NCBI GenBank assembly: GCA_016708435.1
Contig: JADJFV010000001.1
Span: forward strand, 310,001-374,000
Reading direction: 5' to 3'
Length of the DNA stretch: 64,000 nucleotides
From: Leptospiraceae bacterium
GTDB lineage: Bacteria; Spirochaetota; Leptospiria; Leptospirales; Leptospiraceae
Part shown: positions 35,079 to 43,442 of the stretch, in pieces
How the letters are laid out: the number at the start of each line of letters is the position of its first letter
How positions within the stretch are numbered: the first letter of the stretch is position 1
The notes under the pieces: model-generated
Database searches by the model: none
What the model was told of the DNA's origin: nothing
The model's input: the letters and a program-made list of their open reading frames with translations, nothing else
Translations under genes and position numbers: made by a program

Positions 35079-35528
35079 ATGAGAAAAATCATTCTATTCG
35101 ATGGAGTATGCAATCTATGCAATGCTTCGGTAAACTTTATAATCGACAGGGATAATAAGAAGTTATTTCAATTTGCCTCCTTACAATCCGAATTTGCACA
35201 GAACTTAATTTCAAATTCCCAAAAAGAAGTTCTGTTTTTTACTTCTAAAGGTTTAATGCCGTTAAACGAATCTATTCGCAAAGAATTAAACTCACTCAAT
35301 TCAATTCTCTATTTTGAAAATAATATAATCTATCATAAATCAGACGCTGCTCTTCGCATTTCAGAACATCTCGACGGATTATATAAAATTATCTCAATTG
35401 GAAAAATTCTTCCAACCTCTGTTCGCGATTTCATTTATGAGTATATTGCTCGTAACCGCTACAGATGGTTTGGTAAAACAGAATCGTGTAGAATGCCTTC
35501 ACCGGAATTAAAAGAAAGATTCTTGTAA
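35079..35528 (+). CDS. DCC-family thiol-disulfide oxidoreductase-like protein (DUF393)
   Basis: A 149-residue protein opening 'ILFDGVCNLCNASVNFI', the D-G-V-C-x-L-C signature of the DCC/DUF393 (YuxK) family. 'IYHKSDAALRI' and 'RYRWFGK' are also typical. A thioredoxin-like redox role is suspected for the family but not shown. It stands with the next gene on the same strand, 112 bp apart. Confidence 0.88.
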   Translation: MRKIILFDGVCNLCNASVNFIIDRDNKKLFQFASLQSEFAQNLISNSQKEVLFFTSKGLMPLNESIRKELNSLNSILYFENNIIYHKSDAALRISEHLDGLYKIISIGKILPTSVRDFIYEYIARNRYRWFGKTESCRMPSPELKERFL

Positions 35529-35640
35529 TTTTTCAAAATAGCATTCTACAATCTAATAAAAAAATGCGCTACTGCGTAATCATTTCTCTTTTTCTTCAAT
35601 AAGAACCTAGTTTCAAAAGAGTTTTCCTGTCAGATTATAC

Positions 35641-36288
35641 ATGTTAGAAAAAAATAAGTCCATTCCTACTTCATCTCCAAGCGAGTTTGCTCAAAAGAGG
35701 CAGACCTATGTAAAGAATGATTTGGTTTCTGGAGAAAGTTTTGAAAAATATCTCGGGAATATTTTGTCCAAATTAAGTTACCTAACACATTTCCCAAACT
35801 CCGAGTTAGATGTTAGCACAGAAAATTATATCAAAGATTATTCATCCATTAAATTAAAACTTGCTAGAGCAAGTGATATTGAGTCGAAGATTACCGAAAT
35901 TATAAATCTATACATTGAATGCAGTTGGAGAAGTATTGGATATTTCCTAAGAAAGAAAACCCATACTGGTCTGCCTCTTTTTAAATATGAAAATTATATC
36001 GCAAATCGTCCAAAGTCAACTCTGATTATAATTGGTCATGGGGGTAATCCATCTTATCCTGAGAAAGTTTTTGTGACTCAACTTTCTCAATTTATAGACT
36101 TTGGAGAAACGATTGAATATGAATTATTCAAAGGCAATAAAGCTAAACACAGCCCTCATCAAAGAGCCTTGCATTTAAAACATTTTACAATTTGCAACAA
36201 TAAGGAAGAACTAACGGAGACTTTTCTCAATCAAATCAACAAACTGAAAAATAATAAGAACTCCTTTCTTAAAACTGAATGTTCTTAA
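35641..36288 (+). CDS. Hypothetical cytoplasmic protein
   Basis: A 215-residue protein with no signal or membrane segment. It is helical in residues 1-105 and alpha/beta in the rest, with a short 'TLIIIGHGGN' motif that resembles a strand plus His loop of hydrolase-like folds; too little to name a family. Its end overlaps the convergent SPOR gene by 20 bases. Confidence 0.5.
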   Translation: MLEKNKSIPTSSPSEFAQKRQTYVKNDLVSGESFEKYLGNILSKLSYLTHFPNSELDVSTENYIKDYSSIKLKLARASDIESKITEIINLYIECSWRSIGYFLRKKTHTGLPLFKYENYIANRPKSTLIIIGHGGNPSYPEKVFVTQLSQFIDFGETIEYELFKGNKAKHSPHQRALHLKHFTICNNKEELTETFLNQINKLKNNKNSFLKTECS

Positions 36289-36949
36289 TAGACGCTTCTT
36301 CAAAAACTCCACCACGGAACTTCTTGATTTGTTTCAACACTACCTTTGCATCTTTAACGTTATAATAGTAACCTAAGTATAATTTGCCGCTAGAAGTGCG
36401 AAAGAGTCTTCCTTGAAATTCTTGTTGGTCTTTGATTAGACTCGCACCCCATTTGTTGGCTTCCTCCCTACTAAACGTGCCAATTTGAATAATGTAGTTC
36501 ACTTGATTTAACTTGGGAGGAAATTTTAAATCTTTGTGAATTGTTGGAAGAGCAGTCTTTGTAACTTTGTTTGTAGCTACTTCACTTGTAAATCCATCGG
36601 AATCTGAATTTTCCGATTTATTTTCCCGTGCAGTCGTTTGGTCTGGAGTCTCAACGGATAACGCATTTTCAGAAGGGTTTACATTTCGAAATGTATTGCT
36701 CTCATTTCCCATGAAGTAAGATTCTTTTTGATCTATCTTCATTCCGATCACTAGCCCGGATGTGAAGAATAAAATTGCCCCAATGAATAAGTATAAAAAA
36801 GACAAAGGTTGATGATTTGAATTCAGTATATTTAAAATGGAACCATTTCCAGAACTTCGGGAACTTTTCCCCAATGGAATTTTTGGCTCACTAGAATGAG
36901 TTCTTCTATCTTCTCTTTTTAATTTTCTAGAGTAATCAACGTTTTGCAT
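36269..36949 (-). CDS. SPOR-domain membrane protein
   Basis: A 226-residue type-II membrane protein: basic cytoplasmic N-terminus, one transmembrane helix (about 50-70), a polar linker, and a C-terminal SPOR domain (about 150-225) with 'YIIQIGTFSREEANKWGASL' and 'LYLGYYYNVKDAKVVL'. SPOR domains bind denuded peptidoglycan glycans at division sites. Likely periplasmic cell-envelope factor. Monocistronic, convergent with the gene before it. Confidence 0.85.
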   Translation of the reverse strand: MQNVDYSRKLKREDRRTHSSEPKIPLGKSSRSSGNGSILNILNSNHQPLSFLYLFIGAILFFTSGLVIGMKIDQKESYFMGNESNTFRNVNPSENALSVETPDQTTARENKSENSDSDGFTSEVATNKVTKTALPTIHKDLKFPPKLNQVNYIIQIGTFSREEANKWGASLIKDQQEFQGRLFRTSSGKLYLGYYYNVKDAKVVLKQIKKFRGGVFEEASIKNIQF

Positions 36950-37381
36950 CTCTTCAAAGTCCCCGCTTGTTAGTCAAATTTTCGGCAAAAACCATAATTT
37001 TTATTGGAGAAATATTCAATAATACATAATATTTTTATGTCATAAAGAATTACTTCCGAGGAATGTCATCTGACAGTATTTTAAGCTCCCGATGCACTAA
37101 CTATACTACCAGCAATGGTCTTCGGTATACTATTAAGTATACTCATAAAGCCGAAATCAGTATATTTAATACTATACTTGATAGTATTCTTGACAGTATC
37201 TTTGATGTATTCAGAGGCAAAGGTAACTGTGTAGAGTTTACCAAATCACAGGAAATTAGTTCTTGCTAAAATAGATATATACGGTAGTGTTCGCGACGGA
37301 AGGAAAAATGAAAATGGATTGTAAAAGCCATCTATTTTATCCGATAAGTAAGTAAGTGATTATGAGTGGAAAAAACTTTAA
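36950..37381. other. Gene-free region with clustered AGTATAC palindromes
   Basis: 432 bases between the divergent SPOR and TPR genes. It holds no convincing gene: a 68-codon frame at 37063-37269 is made largely of repeat and lacks a ribosome binding site. The striking content is the cluster of AGTATAC/AGTATT words and small palindromes at 37075-37200, listed separately. Both divergent promoters lie in this region. Confidence 0.5.
37075..37200. repeat. Cluster of AGTATAC/AGTATT palindromes
   Basis: At least seven copies of AGTAT/ATACT words lie in 125 bases. Two pairs are perfect inverted repeats: GTATACT (37125-37131) with AGTATAC (37136-37142), loop of 4; and AATACTAT (37168-37175) with ATAGTATT (37181-37188), loop of 5. 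Further half-sites are at 37075-37080, about 37101-37107 and 37195-37199. Spacing of about 20-40 bases suggests several protein-binding sites side by side, as for an operator array or replication-type iterons. Confidence 0.6.
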
Positions 37382-38941
37382 ATGAATATTTATCTTTTTG
37401 TAGCTGTAGTTTTAGCCCTCGGTATCCTAGCCGTCGTATATTTTATTTTCTTTGGAACCAAAGCTAATATTGTAGAAAAGGCTCTTGCCCTTGCTGCAAT
37501 GGGAAATTTTATCGATGCCAAAGCAACTCTCCGAGAACAATTGGATTTAGAGCCAAATGATTCTCGTCTACTCTATACATTTTCCAAAATCTATTCAATG
37601 GAAAATGATTTACTCAACGAAGTAAGCTATTTAGAAAAAGTCAAATCCATTGGCAAATACGAAAAAGAGTATCCACCGATTCTAGTCAACAACCGCATTG
37701 CGAACATCTATTATCAGCAAGATATGTTCGATGAGGCTTTTTTCTATTATCTCGACTCACTCAATTACGATCCAGTCAATCTTGAAGCATTGATTCGGCT
37801 CGCATTCATGGCGGTCGGACAAAAAGACTTCGATATAGCTGATAAATTTATGCGTCAAATCCCAGACGAAGAAGTAAAGATCCAATCTTACTTCATCGCC
37901 AAAGGAGTAGTAACCGCTATGCTCAACAGAGACAATGACTTTGAGTATTTTGAAAAAGCATATAGAATGGATACAAATTCTCCCGTTGCTGGTTTTTTAT
38001 ATGCACTCTCTCTTTCTAAGATTCGTAAATTCAAAGAAGCTTACGATATAGTAAGTCCAATGATTGATATGACGGCAGATGATTTAGTCCGTTTTACAAT
38101 TTCCCAATTCATCATGACTCTAAATTCTTCTATGAGTGATTATGTATCGGCTATGGTAAATGCTAAAACTTGCATAGATATTGCTAAAAGAAATAACTGG
38201 CATCTAGAAACAGCAGAGTGTAATGCCTATTATGCAATGCTATGTATAGTTCTAAATAACTTAGACGAAGCAAGTGAATATTTAATTGAAGCAGAAGCCG
38301 AGCGAGTAGATGATTACGACATTATTAGCTTAGCTCAATACAAAGCAGATTTGGAAGACGGAACGGCTACTCCCGGTAAGACGTCAGCTCGTGGTTATAA
38401 TTTAAAAAATACGTTAAAGGATCTTCCCGAAAGACTTTTTTCAAAGGAAAGATACTTTGAAATCTCTGGTCTAAAATCATCAGACACAGTAAACATTCGC
38501 GGAATCATTAATCAGGATGGACAAAAGATTATTTCTAAAATGAACCAATTAAGTCCAGATAAGATTTCTAAACTTAATTCCATGAAAGGAAATATTTTTA
38601 AAAATACCTGTATTAAAATTTTAGCTGAATATGGATATAAAGTAAAACGAGAACTACCTGCCTTAGAAGCGGAAGGGGCTAATTTCGTTTGCATCAAAAA
38701 AGGCGAAGAAGACGATAGAGCTGTTTTTAGAATTCGTAAATGGAAAAACATGACAATCTCAGATGTATTCTTAACAGAACTTCTGAATTCAATGTCAGAG
38801 CAAGCGGCTAATAAAGGTTATGTTATCGGATCTGCCGAACTCACACCCGGAGCCAAAAAAGTAATCAAGGCTAACGACGGTAAGCTTGTAATCGTCAACG
38901 GTAAAGAATTAGAAAGTCTCTTAGAGAAAGTAATGAAGTAA
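37382..38941 (+). CDS. Membrane-anchored TPR protein with Mrr-like C-terminal domain
   Basis: A 519-residue protein: one N-terminal helix (about 4-24), a long TPR array (about 35-320), and a C-terminal domain (about 395-517) that follows the Mrr/restriction-endonuclease-like pattern: 'GYKVKRELPALEAEGANFVCIKK', 'AVFRIRKWKNMTISDVFLTELLNSM', 'KGYVIGSAELTPGAKKVIK' and 'KLVIVNGKELESLL'. The catalytic D-(X)-QxK of active Mrr enzymes is replaced (E/A and 'FRIRK'), so the fold is probably inactive as a nuclease. It may bind nucleic acid or protein at the membrane. Monocistronic. Confidence 0.78.
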   Translation: MNIYLFVAVVLALGILAVVYFIFFGTKANIVEKALALAAMGNFIDAKATLREQLDLEPNDSRLLYTFSKIYSMENDLLNEVSYLEKVKSIGKYEKEYPPILVNNRIANIYYQQDMFDEAFFYYLDSLNYDPVNLEALIRLAFMAVGQKDFDIADKFMRQIPDEEVKIQSYFIAKGVVTAMLNRDNDFEYFEKAYRMDTNSPVAGFLYALSLSKIRKFKEAYDIVSPMIDMTADDLVRFTISQFIMTLNSSMSDYVSAMVNAKTCIDIAKRNNWHLETAECNAYYAMLCIVLNNLDEASEYLIEAEAERVDDYDIISLAQYKADLEDGTATPGKTSARGYNLKNTLKDLPERLFSKERYFEISGLKSSDTVNIRGIINQDGQKIISKMNQLSPDKISKLNSMKGNIFKNTCIKILAEYGYKVKRELPALEAEGANFVCIKKGEEDDRAVFRIRKWKNMTISDVFLTELLNSMSEQAANKGYVIGSAELTPGAKKVIKANDGKLVIVNGKELESLLEKVMK

Positions 38942-39047
38942 GAATTAAGATCACCACAGTGCACGGATGTCGTTACTCATAAAAGATTTAATATACTGAA
39001 CAAAATAAAATGCACAAAGAAACTCGTTTTTTATCGTTTTTTTATCG

Positions 39048-39563
39048 GTGTTCATCGGTGGTAATCTTTTTGTTTTTCTACTTTCAAAGCCAGATTCAAT
39101 TCCAGTCGAACTAAAGCATACTTATACCGATGGAAATAAAGTAACTGAAAAAGATTCCGAGCAGATAATACAAATTATGCGTAAATTAGTAGCAGCAGTA
39201 GAAGAAAAAAATGCATCTAATATAGTAAAAAATATCTCCAAAGAAAAAGGAGCTTACCTAGATGTAAAAGGGCTCTGGGATTATGAAAGTATTCTAGAAG
39301 AAATCAAAAAAGAAGACTCCTATCTCGAAGTATATTTCTTTAATCACGAAAAATTAGTAAAACAAAAACAATCTGAAAACGTATTCACTGTTCTAGAACT
39401 ACTCCAACAATCCGGCGGAGTCGAAGTAGATTTATTCTTTGAAAGCTCTACCGCTTGCGAAGGAAAACTAAGATTCAAGAAAAATAAAAAGTTAGAGAAG
39501 GATATGAACAATCCCTACTTTTTAAAAGTAAACGGGAAGTGGTATTTGTATAGGTTATTCTAG
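39048..39563 (+). CDS. Membrane-anchored hypothetical protein (5' end probably frameshifted)
   Basis: A 171-residue frame beginning at a weak GTG, which cuts into a hydrophobic helix. Better: restoring one T in the T6 run 39027-39032 links this frame to the ATG at 39010, giving M-H-K-E-T-R-F-F followed by a complete transmembrane or signal helix. The rest ('EQIIQIMRKLVAAVEEKNASNIVKNISKEKG') resembles domains that assess chronic deficits; no family assigned. Probably an exported or inner-membrane protein. Isolated between the TPR gene and the beta-helix lipoprotein. Confidence 0.5.
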   Translation: MFIGGNLFVFLLSKPDSIPVELKHTYTDGNKVTEKDSEQIIQIMRKLVAAVEEKNASNIVKNISKEKGAYLDVKGLWDYESILEEIKKEDSYLEVYFFNHEKLVKQKQSENVFTVLELLQQSGGVEVDLFFESSTACEGKLRFKKNKKLEKDMNNPYFLKVNGKWYLYRLF

Positions 39564-39651
39564 GTGAGACATCTACCAAGAAATACTTCGAAATATTTTT
39601 TTTGTCTTATGTTTTTTTCACTTTCCATTTAGAATAAATCAGTATGCTTGT

Positions 39652-39975
39652 TTGTTACATAAAATAGGAACGACTCTTATGAAAAATATTTGTATTGTTT
39701 TACTAACCATTTTTATTTTTACAGCCTGCTTAAAAGCGAAAAAATCACCTTTTGATATTTCTACTCCGACGACAGGATTGATTTTCGGATTCGCGGCGAG
39801 TTTCGGAAGCCAAACCGCAAATACCGCGACTACCACTGGAACTGAAACAGGGACTACCACTTCCACATTTTCTTTAGGTGGAACAATTACCGGATTCACC
39901 ACAGGCACTTTAGTTTTGCAAAATAATAATACCAATGACTTAACTCTCTCGAGTGTCGGCAACTATTCTTTTTAG
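39652..39975 (+). CDS. Beta-helix lipoprotein, N-terminal part (frameshifted)
   Basis: The start at 39679 (ATG) is favoured, since it begins directly at the signal peptide M-K-N-I-C with lipobox F-T-A-C (Cys17); the ATT-region before it is not coding-like. The mature part is Thr/Ser-rich and then strand-rich ('LGGTITGFTTGTLVLQNNN'). The frame ends at TAG after a T5 run (39969-39973); removing one T joins 'GNYSF' to 'SGLASGATYSISV' of the downstream frame, the typical repeat sequence of such lipoproteins. Confidence 0.6.
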   Translation: MLHKIGTTLMKNICIVLLTIFIFTACLKAKKSPFDISTPTTGLIFGFAASFGSQTANTATTTGTETGTTTSTFSLGGTITGFTTGTLVLQNNNTNDLTLSSVGNYSF

Positions 39976-42049
39976 CGGACTTGCATCGGGAGCTACCTAT
40001 TCTATTTCTGTTAAGTCTCATCCAACCGGATTTGCCTGCACAATTACAAATGCAACAGGAACTCTAACGGCTAACGTTACGAATGCGAATATCACTTGCG
40101 CAACCTCTACTGCTACAGCTCTTTATTCATTAGGAAATACAGCTCAATCTTATTGGCTGGACTATGTTAAATCAGACGGAACTAGCCCACTGAATGCGAC
40201 TGGGACAGCTTGCACTGGAACAGAAACCGGATTTTACAATGCATGCATTCATGCAGGAGAATTTAAAAAAATATTTATCCCAAATATTACTTCCTGTGAT
40301 GGAATTACGGCTAGTGACTCATTATCCGCTTTCAATTGGAGATGTGTGGTTGCGACTGACGGTTCTGTTTCTGTAATTTCAACTGGACTTCGAGGAGATA
40401 AAGGATTATCCGATTTGATTGACTTTACTTCGCCTGGTAGTTTTAGGAATAATTCTGTGACTGTTCTTTCAAACGGTAATTCCTTATTAACCACTGCAAC
40501 GGGTAAGTGGTGGGATAATCCGATAGTTGTCTCAAATGACGGTGGAACCTTGAGTGTGATTAGAACGATTTATATAGTGAACAGTTCGACTTCAACAAAT
40601 AATACTTATTCTTTTTCATCAGGCAATAATAAAATGGCACTCATTGTTCAACCTGGACTTGTAAAACCAAATACTTTTGGTGGAGGTACAAATTGCATTG
40701 ATGTTAACAGTAATCATTTTATTTGGATTGAAGGTAATTTCAGTGCACAGAATGGTGATCGAGTATTAGAATTTAATGGCAGTGCCACTAGATTTAATGT
40801 AATCAGGAAATTTAAAGCTTTCGGGAATTCTGCTGAGACTATATTCATTGCTTCGGGCAGTGCTACAGCTTCTTTTTTCACTGATATATCCGGAACAAAT
40901 CTTGCCGCAACAGGTGGAACTTTTATCGCTTCGAACAACTCAAAGATTATTTTTAATAATGTGCAAGCTTATAATGTTTCTGGATTCGGAATTAGTATTA
41001 ATAATGCAGATAATATTATCCAAAATTCTTTGGTTATGAATACGCTCAACAGTCCAATAAAATCATTGAACACTAGTAATAATCTTATGCAAAACATTTC
41101 TGCAGTTAATTCTACAGATCCACCATTCAATTTAGAAATTTCCAACTTTACTACTTCTATGAATATGCTCGCTGCCAATAGAAGTGGAGGAAACGGAGCT
41201 ATAACAACGATTGGAGCTTCCAATAGCCCAAAGTATATTAATTCAATTGCAGCCCATGCGGGGACAGAAAGTTATACTGAAAGTAATACTACATCACAGT
41301 CTAAATTTAATGGAATCTTTAAAGTTTTTCCGGCTTCTTGTGGAGCCACAGGAAGTACAAATCCTGGGTATATAAATACTACGTGTGATAAAACTGGCGG
41401 AAGTGAAATAAATCCACAAACAGTTAAAGGTGGATTTACATTAGCAAGTTCCTTCGTAGGCAAACTATCTTCTGACTCAAAGAATGCAAATGGAGCAACT
41501 GGTTCTATTACGTTTGCAAGTATTACAGATTGGCTAAACTTTGAAAATCGATTTCGAGGTTGGGGACGACAAGGTAGTGCCTTTCCAAATACTGATCATA
41601 CAGGCAGATGCTCATCGGGAACCTGCCAAATCTGGGACTGGTCTCTCAAAGCAACAGATACCGTTGCGCGTAACGTGAATGCATGTCCAAACGGAACGAT
41701 AGTCGATACACACCAATGGTCAGCGGCTGCGGCTAACCAAGCATTTTGCGATGCAAATTACAAAGGCTCTGTTAGTTCTGCTGGATTTTGCGTTACAACT
41801 TTTCTACGTAACGCAGTAGAAATTTTCGGTGATGGTGTTGGGAATGAAAATGGAATTTGCGAATCTAGCGAAGAATGCTTGTATACCCCTAACATCGGAG
41901 CATATCAAGGACATAGTTCTGATTCTACTAATTCTTCGAAGCTAATACAGGCAAGCCAATCAACTGCAACGACTATAACTTGTGGAGATGTAACGACAGG
42001 CACTGTGTCGAATGTGAAATTGTGGAAGTATGATACTAACGGCTATTAA
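39953..42049 (+). CDS. Right-handed beta-helix lipoprotein, C-terminal part (frameshifted)
   Basis: A long secreted-type region (about 690 residues) with repeated short strands and Asn ladders ('NNADNIIQNSLVMN'), the pattern of right-handed parallel beta-helix proteins (pectate-lyase-like). The C-terminus has several Cys pairs likely forming disulfides. The apparent start ATG at 39953 overlaps the N-terminal frame; with one T removed at 39969-39973 the two give a single protein of about 790 residues. Function: surface or secreted carbohydrate/host interaction is common, but not shown here. It stops 2 bp before the convergent SH3 gene. Confidence 0.7.
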   Translation: MSATILFSGLASGATYSISVKSHPTGFACTITNATGTLTANVTNANITCATSTATALYSLGNTAQSYWLDYVKSDGTSPLNATGTACTGTETGFYNACIHAGEFKKIFIPNITSCDGITASDSLSAFNWRCVVATDGSVSVISTGLRGDKGLSDLIDFTSPGSFRNNSVTVLSNGNSLLTTATGKWWDNPIVVSNDGGTLSVIRTIYIVNSSTSTNNTYSFSSGNNKMALIVQPGLVKPNTFGGGTNCIDVNSNHFIWIEGNFSAQNGDRVLEFNGSATRFNVIRKFKAFGNSAETIFIASGSATASFFTDISGTNLAATGGTFIASNNSKIIFNNVQAYNVSGFGISINNADNIIQNSLVMNTLNSPIKSLNTSNNLMQNISAVNSTDPPFNLEISNFTTSMNMLAANRSGGNGAITTIGASNSPKYINSIAAHAGTESYTESNTTSQSKFNGIFKVFPASCGATGSTNPGYINTTCDKTGGSEINPQTVKGGFTLASSFVGKLSSDSKNANGATGSITFASITDWLNFENRFRGWGRQGSAFPNTDHTGRCSSGTCQIWDWSLKATDTVARNVNACPNGTIVDTHQWSAAAANQAFCDANYKGSVSSAGFCVTTFLRNAVEIFGDGVGNENGICESSEECLYTPNIGAYQGHSSDSTNSSKLIQASQSTATTITCGDVTTGTVSNVKLWKYDTNGY

Positions 42050-42051
42050 CC

Positions 42052-42834
42052 TCACTCTTTTACAAATTTATCGTTTTGAAATATATAACTAGCATAGATG
42101 GTCTTTGTTTTCTCTGAATCCTTAGATTTATAAATTGTCACTCTATCTTCTTTTATATCTGTGGATAAATAATAGTAATCTCCATTGTCTTCATGCATTT
42201 CACCGCTTTCCACTGTAAGTATTTCCCTTGGTTTATTGTTTTGAATGACATAAAATACGTGCCGGCTACTCATTCTTCCGTTAAAATCGATTGAGAATTC
42301 TTCTATACCGTCTTTATTGAAATCATAAAATTCGATGCTATTCCAACCACCGGTAGTCTCAGAGAATATCTCCGAATACTCTCCGTTATGCTCTTGGTAA
42401 ATCCTAGATAAATTATCGTAACCCTTATAGATAGCAGTGTTTGTATCTATCTTAACATATAAGAATGAGTATCCGCTCTCATTACTTCCCATTGGCTTTA
42501 TAGTTACATTCCTTGTATCAAATCGATTGCCGACTTTTGCTTTTAATGTTTTAAATAAGCCTTCGTTCTCAAAACCAAACTTTTCTTTTGTATAGTCAGC
42601 TACACTCGGTCCGAAGTAATCTACCTTAGATGCCTCTATCCAGAAAAATATATTTCCATCTCTTAACATTGATTGCAATTCTGTTTCCGTATAACGATCT
42701 TTTACCTGGTAATAGATTTTTCCATTTACAGTTGCTTTGGTTAGAGCAGGAACAATATCTCCAACTTTAATTACATCAAATAAATTTGGATCGCTTTCAC
42801 TTGTTTCTGCTTTTCCACCGGCAGGAGCATTCAA
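42052..42834 (-). CDS. C-terminal part of broken SH3-domain lipoprotein
   Basis: The longest intact fragment of the decayed gene, 260 residues. It is acidic and rich in Tyr and Ile with beta-strand pattern, ending 'YASYIFQNDKFVKE'. It has no ribosome binding site at its apparent start and runs in a different frame from the SH3 part (42831-43082), joined by restoring one A near 42858-42862. Independent expression is doubtful. No family recognised beyond its SH3 partner. Confidence 0.45.
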   Translation of the reverse strand: MNAPAGGKAETSESDPNLFDVIKVGDIVPALTKATVNGKIYYQVKDRYTETELQSMLRDGNIFFWIEASKVDYFGPSVADYTKEKFGFENEGLFKTLKAKVGNRFDTRNVTIKPMGSNESGYSFLYVKIDTNTAIYKGYDNLSRIYQEHNGEYSEIFSETTGGWNSIEFYDFNKDGIEEFSIDFNGRMSSRHVFYVIQNNKPREILTVESGEMHEDNGDYYYLSTDIKEDRVTIYKSKDSEKTKTIYASYIFQNDKFVKE

Positions 42835-43440
42835 AAGTTCAGAAGTATCTTTATCACCATATAGCCATTAGCCACTTCTTCCTTCCATTCGGGATGCAAT
42901 CCTGTAATTAAATATCCATTATAAGAAAAGCCAATTTTGCCGTCTTGGGTTTTTACTTTTACCCAATAATCGTATTTACCATCTATTTGTTGAGAACTAA
43001 CGCTTTTTTCTAAAATGGTGACTTGTGTATTTTTGGGAAGATTTGTAATAATCTCTCCGGTTAATGTAGGACTCTTTCGCAATCGTAAAGAGCTTGCTAA
43101 AACATAATAAGGCTCAGTAGATTTTCGGCTTCAAAAATGGATATGCTATTGTCATAATACCCCGCTTTACTTACGTAGGCTAACTTGTCATTATACGCTA
43201 CTTTATACCAACTCAATTTTTCATTGACTGGATCAGGAATATCTTTTTCTAATATTTGAAACTCAGTATTTTGTTTGAGAGATAAAAGAATTTTACTTGT
43301 TACATCCATTTTCTCATAGAGGCTAACAGTAGAATTGCCTGTAACATAGGATGTAAGTGGCTTAGCTAATTGATTTCCTTTTACAAGAGACAGAAAATAG
43401 AACTAGAAAAATGCCAAGGTAGTAAAAAAAATGTTTTCAT
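42052..43440 (-). pseudogene. SH3-domain lipoprotein with four one-base indels
   Basis: Once four single-base changes are repaired, one gene spans this interval: ATG 43440, lipoprotein signal ending F-S-V-S-C, two bacterial SH3 domains ('KILLSLKQNTEFQILEKD...' and 'RKSPTLTGEIITNLPKNTQVTILEK') and a C-terminal domain (42052-42834) unlike known families. The suspected errors are an extra base in A8 (43424-43431), an extra T in 43379-43382, a missing T at 43122-43125 and a missing A near 42858-42862. Four indels in 1.4 kb fit decay or locally bad sequence. Its start lies only 2 bp from the divergent cytochrome start. Confidence 0.6.
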
Positions 43441-43442
43441 AA

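Noticed and set aside
37063..37269. 68-codon frame in the intergenic region before the TPR gene
   Set aside because: It is built from the AGTATAC repeat cluster, has no ribosome binding site and no protein-like composition.
39639..39962. 107-codon minus-strand frame opposite the beta-helix lipoprotein
   Set aside because: It is the antisense shadow of a Thr-rich coding region with a clear lipoprotein signal on the plus strand.
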